NCBI RefSeq assembly: GCF_954871325.1
Contig: NC_088775.1
Location: 84,235,561 to 84,299,560 of the forward strand
Length of the DNA stretch: 64,000 nucleotides
DNA from: Gordionus sp. m RMFG-2023
Taxonomy: Eukaryota; Nematomorpha; Gordioida; Chordodea; Parachordodidae
Reading direction: 5' to 3'
Shown here: piece after piece, positions 48,369 through 60,300 of the stretch
Layout: each line of letters starts with the position of its first letter
Position numbering within the stretch: the stretch's first letter is position 1
Translations under genes and position numbers: made by a program
The notes under the pieces: generated by a model
The model's input: only the letters and a program-made list of their open reading frames with translations
Database searches by the model: none
Told to the model about the DNA's origin: nothing

Positions 48369-51300
48369 CTAGTTAGAATAGGCGGAAAAAAAGAGATTAA
48401 AAATATAAAAAACTTTAAATCAGTGTTTGGGAACACCTGGATTAAACCCGGTTTCTTAATGCTCTGGTTTATATATACAAAGAAAATTATTTTTTTATAA
48501 CAAATAATAATGATTCAAGGCAAATAAAGCCTGGCTCGAACTAAGCAAAATGTCTACCTTTTTGCAAAATAGGGCGCGAATTTGATTCGAAGCTTAACAC
48601 ATGTTTTATGTTGACAGGTAAAAATCAAGTTCATTTCGCTTAGTTTAATCCTAGTCTAAGAGGCGTGAATATAAAATCATTAAGATTATTTTAATAAAAA
48701 AATTATATTTCAAAAAAATAATACCTATTTGAAATAATGAACGTTTAAAATATTTTATTTTACAAACGATATAAAAATAGACTACGGAGACTAAATGAGG
48801 GAAGTAGCACAAAAAAATGTCAATCTAAACCAGAGAGGTACCAATACCAAGGCCAATAATTTACAACGTTAAAGAGTACCAAGAGCTGAAATCAAGACAA
48901 TTTACTCTTTGAAAATAAATTTATATATATATTGAAAATCAAAATTAAATTTAATGATTTTAATCTAAAAACTAAAATCGGTTGTCGAATAATTTAAGAA
49001 ACTTTTAGCTTAGATATATATAAAGAGGTGCTATATCGTCTTGGTTATGTATTTTTAATATAAATATAGGTATTTTCTTTTATAAATAATAAATTGCCTT
49101 GGTCTTAATTGAGGGGTATGTGTAAAAAAGAGAAGATATCGATACACCTCTGATTTAAACTATAATGGAAGTCTTGCAAAAGACATGCACGTTTTTGATT
49201 AATAAAACAGTAATTTTTTTAAATAATTTAAAAACCAAAATATTCACATTCGAAAAACAAAACATAAAAAAAACAACGAAAGACCACCTTGGAAACCTTA
49301 GTGAGAAAAGTCTAAGCTATAATTTCACACTTGGATTTTTTTCAAAAAAAACTTGGTTTGGGTTTGTCGCTCGATTCCTAAAAAATTGAAATATTTTTAT
49401 TTGTATAATATTATACTAAACAAGATTAGTAAAATAAGTGAGTGATTTTAGGAGAGCTAAAGTCTGTACGAGCAAGATGAAAAAGAAATCTCTGTTAGTG
49501 TTGTCTTATTTTACACCAAAAAAATGATTGTAACCGTTTGTGGCTCAATTTTTTTCTTCCTAAAAAATGTTGGATTTTATAAAGTATTACTTAATCGATA
49601 TAAAATCACTTTAAAAGTAATAACCCATCCCACCTAACTTAAATAATGGGTTGAAAAGAAGAAATGGAAAAAAGATTTATTTTCTTCTTTAAACCTCCAA
49701 ATGGCGGACTAAGTAAGATGCCAACGCCTGATGCCATCATGGTGTATCCGTATACGTGAGGTAGATTTTCTAACCCAAAGAGATCCACGCAGACGGTCGG
49801 ACCTAAGGCTAGTTTGATCCCGTAAGGGAATCCGAAGACAACAGCTATCACGCAAAGCAGTTCATACCTGGAGGAGGGAGTTTTCGATAATTTTTTTTAA
49901 AATATAGTGGCTTATTTAAAATGAATGTACCTGCGTGTGGCAATAAAAAGGGGTGTCGCTATGGCACCATGGGCTAAGGTGCAGGCTATGAATAGCCAGC
50001 TCTTTAGATAGGGATAATGTGGTTGAATGACTTCGTTCATTTCTGCAGAAGGTTTCGATAAAGAGCGTAAAGGATCGAAAGTATCTGACGAATTCCTGCC
50101 ATCCTGCTCCTTTTTTCTATTACGAAACATCAAAAAGGCGTCTAAAAGAGCAGCAGATATATTTCCGGCCATAGCGCTAGTCATAATGATGGTAAAGAGG
50201 AAAGCGGCACGAAGCGGGGGCCGAATGCCTCGATCGGCTAGCAGGAAATCGAAGAGCAAGTGCATGACTATGAATACAGAAGCGGTCCAACAAGCCGACT
50301 GTGCCACAAAGAGAAGGAAGCGAGGAGAGCGCCACGTGGGAGAGAGTGTTGAGGGACCTGAAAATTGATATATTTATGTAATTGTGGCTCAGTATAAATT
50401 TTTAATAATTTATTTAATACTTAAGATTATAAGTTATCATTTCTTGATAAATAATAACGAGACGCAGTAACTCTAATGTGAGACACTATTAGTTAATATT
50501 TGCGAATGTAGGTTTTTGATTCGGATCGATGAGACTAGATAAATCAATGATCATATCACTAATGGTACACACGTAAAAAATATAAATAAACGATTTAAAA
50601 AATAATAATAGAAGAACGTACGATCTGATAATCATGCTCGTGTCCAAAATTAATCAATAATCTATAACATCCACTAAGAATATTAACAAAAATTTTCGTC
50701 GTAGATAAGTATCATTTTTATAAGGGTTCTCTTCAATAAAATATTGGCTATCAGACAATTGGCATATCAATATTATAAATAATATAACTAGTCTGATAAA
50801 ATTTATTAGGCATATAAGATGGTTATGAATAATTTTTTCTTATGTAATATTTTTTTTTCACAGTTCAGAAAAAATATTTTGCAATCATTGCCACCCAATA
50901 TTTTAAGCCCCGTCAGACCCGCGGGTCTGGCTTAAGGGGTAGGTTTAACATTTCTTTCTTCCATAAAAACCTTGGTTTAAGGCTTTTTTTAAAAAAATGG
51001 CTAAATCAAGATATCTCCATCTTTTTTGAATAATTTTCTAATAATGCTAATTTCAAAATATGTAACACTTAAGAGGGAATAGTGATATATATAAAATTTT
51101 TCTTTAATATGTTTAAAATAAATGGCCAAGGACCTGACAAAACTGCAGTGTGCGCTTGTACCATTTTTAAAGAAATCGGTAAAAAAAAAATTTTCTTAAG
51201 ATTTCTCACCTCCCACGACAAAATTCTTTTTTATTATGCATTAATAGTCACTAAATCTATATTTGAAAATAAGCAGCTAAAAAAAGTCGTTATAAAATAC

Positions 51301-54300
51301 CTGATATTATTTTAATAGATACACACCTCGTGTTATCAAAAAGCCCGATTCAGATTTTAGAAACGGCCCGATTAAGATTATAACCAAGATACCATCATGT
51401 AAGCCTAAAGATTTTCCACATAACTGACAGAAATACTTGATCTATTTGACAAATCTCGATGTTTATATAATATTAAAAAATCGACCCAAATCGGGTTTTT
51501 TAACAACACTAAAAAAGATACACCGCAAGGTATATAACGAATCGAAATATTAATAAAAAAAATAAAATAAATATGGAGAAAGTTTACCGACCCTTATAAA
51601 TTTTCCTGAAAAAATTTTTCCCTTACTTTACATCTTTAGTAATAAATAGATTAGCATAAATTTAATTCATCTAACTGTTTTACTAATATGGTTGAAACTG
51701 ATACTGAAAATGTCAGGTGCAAGTAGAAAACAAGAAACGACCGTGTTAGAAGATTAGAGTGTACTCGGTTCCAAACAAGAAAAAAATGGTGATGGTAAAT
51801 AAACAAAGACGGCGGTTTATTGATTATCATTTTCTTTTCAGCTAAACCGTAAATGTTTTTTAATATAAAAGTTGGTTGTGTAAAATACTTATTGTGCCCG
51901 TGTGGTCATCCTTGACTTCTCCTTGACCATCGGTAACATCTAATGACGACGGTTTCATCTCCTCTACAATTGTATTACTCACTCCTTTTGGCACTATAGT
52001 TATATCTGTCCCATTCGCTTCACTCGAAATTCCATTAAGCGTCTTAAGCTCTTTCACGTCGCGAGTGCCTATTTTATCGTACGATTTGGTAGGGGCTATC
52101 CACAAAAACTTTTTCCGGGACGGAGGTTTGGGCTTTTAAAGGATATGCGCAGAAGTTAAATATTTAACATCGAAGCATTACAAATCATAATTAAGCATAA
52201 ATTATATTAGTTTTAATGTTATTAACCCTTAAAAGGATTTGTGGGGTCAGGCAAAACCTCCTGAAATTTTAAAATTGCTATTATATAAAAAAATATTGAT
52301 TTAAGCCTTTTTTTTGGTAGCCTTCTATTTTATCCTAAACCATGTTTTTACAAAGTTTAATATTTTTTTATTGAATGATGTTTTAAGATATAAAAACTTC
52401 TTTGGAGATAAAAACCGATATTTTAACTCTTATAATTTTTTAAAAAAAGACAAGGTTATATTTGAAAAACAAATTTATACTAAAATTTAAATATTAATTA
52501 ATAAATATATTTTAATTGCACGTTATAAATATTATAAAAAAATTTTAATATGAAATTCATAGTATTTAGCAGTTTGTTAAAAAAAATTAGTAACAACGTG
52601 GTTGAATGGTAAATACGTCGTATAACGCGAATTTTATATACGGGAGATAAGCCAAGTTATAATTGCGGAGTACATGCAGTCTTGAAAAGATTTTATATTC
52701 TTTATTTTTTATGGCTTTTTACGTGAAACATAAGGAAATGATGTTTGTAATCCTCATGAAATAATGAAATGTGAATAACATAAATGTTAGCTTTGAATTA
52801 GGCAAAAATTTGCATTTGAGTCTAATAAAGAATATATGCGTCTCAGAAAAAGAGACCAAGAATGATGACTGATGAATCATGCGGTATTGATTCTCATTCT
52901 AGTGAAAATAAATTAGCACAATGGGGTTCCGATATTCTAAAGGAAGCGAGATATATGTTGAGTGGGGGGGGGGGGGGTCGTGATAATTTACAATACCTTC
53001 CTGAAATATTTAACCCCATTTTCTTGTTAAAAACTTTTACCTTTATGGTTTGCCTAATTAAATATAGGTATCTGAATGCTAATCTTGGCATCTAGTGCTT
53101 GGTTGGGAGAGTAAATTCAATCATATAAAAAATAAAATTTTTGCTAACAAAAAGCGTCCCATTATATTAGACGATTTTCTATCTCATCGTATTACCTCTA
53201 TTAATGCTAAAATGAAATAAGCAGACGCTGCAGCTAATGTAGGATTGCAAAGATTTTCAATCATCTATTATTACATCATTGACCATATTGTATAAGAATT
53301 CACACATAATCCTAAAGGTAGAAAATGTTTATTATTGTTTTTTTTTAAAATAGAAATTATCAACAACCCCATCAGAATGTTTCATAAAAAGGCATGTTTC
53401 AAAAGCCTTCTAATAACCGGTAGTATTATCCTTTATAAATATAATCATTTTTATCTAAAACTTAAATGCCAGTTTAGACTTATCTTTAGCAACTGAAACT
53501 ATTTTGGAATCTGTTTATATAAATTCCATAGAGGAAAGATGTAAGTGTTCAAATGTTATCATTTTATTTTTAAAATTTCATATATTTAAGGCTTATTTAA
53601 CGAAAGTGATGATTTATTGATAGTTTCAGGCAAAACAGCAACTTCTAACTCGGTAATATAGATATTTAGTTATTTAAATATTTATATATCACCTACTAAA
53701 CAAATATCAAGTGCTTTCCAAATAGCCTGTTATTGGACCCTATAAGAGTATAGGTACTACATGATACTAATATATTTTATTTACATTTATTAAATATAAT
53801 TTCGTATCTTCTAAAATTAGAACTAAATCCCTAGCATCTATACATTAATAGAGAGGAAGGCTATTGAAAATTGGCAAGTTCATGTAAATACATATCGGGG
53901 TAGAAACTATATTGATCCTAATATAGATTGGTATTGTGATTCAAAAAATGACCACTACCCAATTAGACTTATTAAAACGGAAATTTCTATGGATCTATTA
54001 GTTTTGGAAGGAAAAAATACACTGCAACAAATATATGTCATAAAAGCTTTGGTTCAAATCTTTACATCAGCAATAATAGATAGCCTCCATTGTAAAAATT
54101 ATTCAACTCTGATTTTCCCTTTTTTTAAACAAATATAGAGTATTCATTCCTAATTGGTATAAGCATCGTGTACAAATTTTAAGCCAATTATTCGAATCTA
54201 GACTCTTACCAAATAATATGTCATATAGCAGCTGAATCTAACATGTACTCACTAATTAATAAAATTATTTCCTTCGGAATTTAATTTAACAAAAGAAAGT

Positions 54301-57300
54301 GTAATGTGTCCAAAAAAAATATCACTCTACAAAGACCGGTTTTATATTTTTAGCATTGCAGATATAGCTGATATGGTTGTTTATATAGCAAACACTATGG
54401 ATAGAGGCCTATGCAATCAAATAGTTTCAAATATATTACGCAAATTAAAATTATCGTCTATTTTTACTTTTAAATAGTTATATAATATTTTATTGGAAAA
54501 ATCACATTAAAACATGGCAATATACATTAATTAGCCCCAACTCATTATATCGAGATAGGAAAAAAGGTGTAATAACGTATGAAGACAATGAACAGTTATT
54601 CTAACATTTTTTATTTAAAAAAAAAATAAACCAGCATTTTCTTAACATTGGTGCCGAATTGAGACTGGTAAAAAACCCAAAACCTCTTTAGATGCTTCTG
54701 TCTAAAAATTCAATTTTAAATTTATATCTTTTTTTAAGGCTTTTTCGAAGGTGTTGATTAGGAAAGGTAATCCGTGAATATCTCAAAAACGAGAATGGTA
54801 CAAATAAAGTTTAAAACGGTACATATGAATACAAGTCAATCCGGTTTTAAAAATTTAGAAATTTGCGTGGCCAACGTTATATTACGAATTTAATGTTTGA
54901 TTTCAGGAAAAAAAGATTAGCACCAATCGAGTTTAAAAAGGTTCAAATGGACTCCGTTTTAAAAATTTAAAGAATGTGAAGATTGATGGGCTAACTAATC
55001 AAATATATTTTTAATTTAAAGTTAGACTTTAGGAAAAAAACTAATGATAAAAAAGCACCATTAGAAAGGAGAAGAAGTTCACTACCATTTTCAATTTTAA
55101 AAAAACTTTTTAGCGCCAAAATTTTAAATGTCCATATCTAGAAAATGGTACAAAAAATCATTCTATATCTATCCATACATTTTTTTATTTGTAAATTTAT
55201 TCTTTGAATTTCTCAAAAACGGTGATGGTACAAATCGAACTGAAAACGGTATAAAAATCTTCCATAGATAAACCCTCAAAAATCTAAAAATCAACTTCAG
55301 GGGTCTCTACAGGAGTACTTGGTGTAAGGGGCATTCCATGTTAAATCGATCACCCCGACTCCTTTTTCTGGAATTATCTATAAGATGAAAAAAAAACTGA
55401 GTAAGTCCTTTATTTTAGCTCGCTAGCACACCCGATTACCAAGATAAAGGACCACGGTAAAATAGTGACTATAATTTTTTTTTTAAATAAAAAGTTTTGT
55501 TGTTATATTCTTTACAAGTGCAACTAGTTATTTCAAACTAGCACAAACGGAAAAATTGCTTTGATTCTCGAAACTCTTTTTAATAAATTAAATTTTAAAA
55601 TAAAGTATGGGTCGATCACCTATCGCTTTATTTATTCTTCGCGAAACTTTCTTGCAAAGGTTAAAACATTAAATAAGCTAACTACGGCTAAAATGCATTG
55701 GGTTGCTATTTTTATATGCTATATTATTTAAAAGTACCGCTTTGACAATTTTGTTATTAGAGAAGTCCCTAGAAGAAAATGGTAGGAAAAGGCAGCCGAA
55801 AACGGTCGTTTGAAACATGAGGGCCCCGAGGATAAGAAATGCTCCCTTAAATCCGTATTTAACGATGAGTTTATAAACAATGGGCGGCATTATAAGGGTA
55901 CCCAGGCTACCTCCAGCCAAACTAACTCCTTGAGCAAAACTGCGTTGAGCGGGGCGTGTAAAATAAGCGCCGACGGCTACCACAGCAGGCACGTGCATAC
56001 ATCCATAACCGAATCCTTTTTTTCCGAGAGTAATCAAAGGAAACCATATTTAAAAAATAATATCAAAATTATAGATAATACTGATTAATTCATATAAAAA
56101 ATTTTTTTAAACGTTATAAAGAGCTTTCCTTTTAAAATGAGTTCGGTTTTATGAAATATCGGTCGATCGGATATTTTTTTAAATATTGGTGCCTATTCAT
56201 TCCCGGTTATTAATAATTGGTGCAACCATTACTAGAGGAAGTTTAATATATTTTATTTTTTATTTACCCACTAACAAGCCTATCGTTATGTACAAGAAGT
56301 ATATAGAGTTGGCGAAAAAGGAAAGCGAGAGACCGAGTCCATTAATGATGCCTCCGGCGACAATCAATACTCTCCAATCGTATCGCTTCAAAAGTAAGCT
56401 CACTATGGGACCTTTTTTTAAATATATATATATATATATAAATATAGCTCGTGTTTTTAAACGACTCGATTTGAGCCGATTTTTAGAAACGGCTAATTAA
56501 ATATTTTATCCATAAAAATAATATGCAAGCCTTGAGATTGATCGTAGATAGAAAAAAGGTTAGAACATTAGCCCCGAAACTCAATCAATATTTTTCTGGC
56601 TAAAATATTCAGTTAGGCGTTTTTAAAAATAGGTTCAAATGAGTTGTTTACCAACACTAAAGTTCTAACATAAACTTCCATAATATCAAAGTAGAATAAA
56701 TAGTTGTTATAGAGAAAAATGGTAAATGGAGTGGTGGGATGGGGAATACAATTGGATAAATATTGGTTAAAAGATATAAAAATTTATTGATGATTTTTAT
56801 TAATATTTTTTAAAAAATAAATTTTATTTTAATACGCATGAGCTTTATTTATTACCATTTTTTACCTAAATGCAATATTATTTATTATTATCATCATCTA
56901 AACACCTACATCTGAGGTATATTTACACAACTTCCAGTTAAATCGATTTTTTATACAATTTCCAGAAATTTAATAATTATCGTGTTATCATTTATATAAA
57001 ATATAATGATAAACACTGGTAATCCGAAAACGAAATTGTAAAAGTAAATAACAATTATTTTTATAAAATAAATTTATAGGAGTTGTAATATCATTAAATT
57101 TAGCCCGTTCCTGAATGTGGTTCTCTGGAGCATAGCTTTGACTGGCATCCTTTTACTAATTTCTCCAAATTTAATATTTTTATTTAATATATTTAGTCTA
57201 TGGTCAATTAAATTAATTTTAAAAAAGGGCGGGGGTAACTTTCATATGGCTCGTAATGTTACATTTCCCTCCATATTCTCCCCCCCCCCATGTTTAATAG

Positions 57301-60300
57301 TTATTTTAAAATCATATATTTTTTAAAAAAAATATTGATATTAAAATTTAGCTAATTATACAATTTGTTATTTGATAATAATGAGTGAGTCATGGCAGGG
57401 TATTTGGTCCGGACCAACACACGCGGACCGGGCTGAACGACGGTCCTCAAATAAATGATCGGTTCAGACAGTGATCCTAATTAAAAAACTTTCCCAGGAC
57501 CTGGTTATTATTTTTTTGTTACTAAAAAAAAGTATTTTTTATTTGTTTAATTTGTCATATTGATTATTTTTTTAATAGAATTACGATTCGGAATTTCAGA
57601 CGTCATTCAATAGTGGAGAGATGCCTCAAAAATGGATGTTTGGAAATGGTTTACAGCAAACTTAAATATAAACAAATGACTGCTGGACTGCAGTCCTAGA
57701 AAAAAAAGACCGGCACCTGTTAGTTTATCCGGACTAAGAGACTACAGAATCCTCTCTTGATGATTTGGAATTTACTGAGAGGCCATGGTTGGGCATATTT
57801 CCTATTTCCCCCCCTCAAAAAAACTAAATGTAATTCGAAATGAAAATTACAATTTATACATACCTACAAAAAAAAAATTCTTTTTTGGAATAAATTTCTC
57901 ATTCTAAAAAAAATTATAAAACTGGGAAAAATTGATTATTTGAGAATTTATTCTGCAATTAAGAAAATTTGGGAAAAAAAATTTCATGATGAAAGGTTTT
58001 TTATTGGGTAAAAATTACAAAAGATTTATTTTGAATTTTTAAAGTAAAAAAAAAATCTTTCAGATCAATAAAGTTTTTATATTTTATTTTTGAAGAGCAT
58101 TTCAAACTTCAAATAAAAGAGTGATCGTTTAAAATTAAGAAATTCATGATAACCATGAAATGAATTTCCAATCACTTATTTATACTAAGTTGTAAGTATT
58201 ACAAATTGCGTCCATAAGAACATCTATCGGTGTTTTTCTTACGTAGTCATATGAGATGTAGAGATCAGATATACGATATGGGTTGTAAAATATATCTTGT
58301 TCGAATATACACAGATATATGATGAATGATCTCAAAAACACATTAAATTGTAAATGCTTTAGGTTAAATTCAGAAATGAAGCTGTTATGTCACCTGATAT
58401 AATACGATTTTCTTAAGAAGAAATTTTATCATCATATTCAAATTGAATAACCCATAAGGCTGTTTTCCTAGCTATCAATACTAAGTACTGGAAATTGAAA
58501 GGAAGTTCATAGGATCATTTAATGGTGTCATTTTGGGTAGTTTCAAGCCAGGATCTATCCCTGTATATAATGAATGACCCAATTTGTAGTCATTATCCGA
58601 TATTTCCCATATACAGTGTTTACAGGATAAGGTGACAGCCCAATTACCTCTGATATCAGCTCCGAATGTGTATAGATATGACAGATGGCTCATTGCGTAA
58701 AGGAAAATGAGTTAATAACACAGATTATAATTCAATCCACTTTTTGCGTATTTTGATGATGTATCGGATATTATCAAAAAATAGGAAGACAGTGTAGTAT
58801 TACAGATTGCCATACAGTTCATGCGAATTGCAGGACAAGGCATACGATGAGTTATTGAGCCCGAGTACACGCTCCGACAAAGTTGTAACGCTGAATAAGG
58901 AATATCGGTTTTCTCTGACACCAACGTCATTAAAAATTGTTTTAATTTTAGGTCAGCTCTTATCCAATTAACCAACTCAAAATAGTTTTCAGATTAGATA
59001 CCATATTCCCAACTTCCATTATTTGTAATGGTGCTCTCCTAGCTCGTTGTTTAGTTCGTGATCCAAAATATGGGTAAAACGGCCCTCTATAATAAGGTCT
59101 ATTTTTTGGAAGTAGCCCGGCTGATACTGTAATCAATACTTGACTCCTTTGTCCTTTCTCTCCTCCACTTCTTAAGATCCTACTTCTTCCCCTTCTTCTC
59201 CAGCGCCACATCGAGACAAAATATCAGGTAAATACTTTTCCCTTCCCCGCCTATATATCATTTGCACATCAAAACTGCCTACCAGTAACAACTATCTTTG
59301 TAACCGCAGAGATAACATTACCTCTTTATTATCTTTCTTGAAGAGATGGACTAAGAAGGGTTTGTGATCCGTATAGATTATAAATCTACGACCAAAGTAT
59401 TCTCGACACTTGGTTAGTCCAAAAATAACGGGCCTCTTGTTCAATTACGGAATTCCTTGTCTCCGCTGCTTTAAAAATTCTCGAGAAACAAAATAGGCCT
59501 TTCCAGCTTACATCGTATGCCTTTTCCTCCAATTAGCATGAACTGTATGGCAAACTGTAATACTACACTGTCTTCTTATTTTTTGATAATATCAGATACA
59601 GCATCAAAATACGCAAAAAGTGGATTGAATTATAATCTGTGTTTTCAACTCATTTTCCTTTACGCAATGAACAATCTGTCACATCTATACACATTCAGAG
59701 CTGATATCAGAGGTAATTGAGCTGTCACCTTATCTTGTAAACATTGTATATGGGAAATATCGGATAATGACTACAAATTGGGCCATTCATTATATACAGG
59801 AATAGATCTTAGCTTGAAACTACCCAAATTGACACCATTAAATGATCCTATTTGACTATCTACATCAGATGTTCCCATGAACTTCCTTTCAATTTCCAGT
59901 ACTCAGTAATTGATAGCTAGGAAAACAGCCTTATGGGTTATTCAAATTGAATATGATGATAAAATTTCTTCTTTAGAAAATCGTATTATATCAGATGACA
60001 TAACAGCTTTATTTCTGAATTTAACCGAATTAAAGCATTTACAGTTTAATGTGTTTTTGAGATCATTCATCATATATCTGTGTATATTTGAACATGATAT
60101 ATTTTACAACCCATATCGTATAACTGATCTCTACATCTCATATGACTACGTAAGAAAAACATCGATAGATGTTCTTATGGACACACTTTGTAAAATAAAT
60201 TTAATATCATAAATTTTTATAACAATGACTAAACTACTAATATAATTTTTTATTACTAAAAAAAATAAAGAGGGCCAAGTTTGTATATGGTATCTAATCT

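Larger units (their letters stand above)
58199..60193. repeat. ~2-kb inverted repeat with 661-bp spacer
   Basis: Arms 58199-58849 (651 bp) and 59511-60193 (683 bp) are reverse complements at about 94% by eye. The spacer 58850-59510 is not palindromic and contains the rest of the left viral fragment and a gypsy RNase H fragment. Flanks outside the arms do not match each other. Confidence 0.88.

Noticed and set aside
49165..49389. Plus-strand open frame of 74 codons in transporter intron
   Set aside because: Lys/Phe-rich, typical of AT-rich non-coding DNA; no motif.
50027..50368. Plus-strand open frame of 113 codons
   Set aside because: Antisense of transporter exon 5, which has clear membrane helices on the minus strand.
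55810..56088. Plus-strand open frame of 92 codons
   Set aside because: Antisense of transporter exon 3 with the MCT signature.
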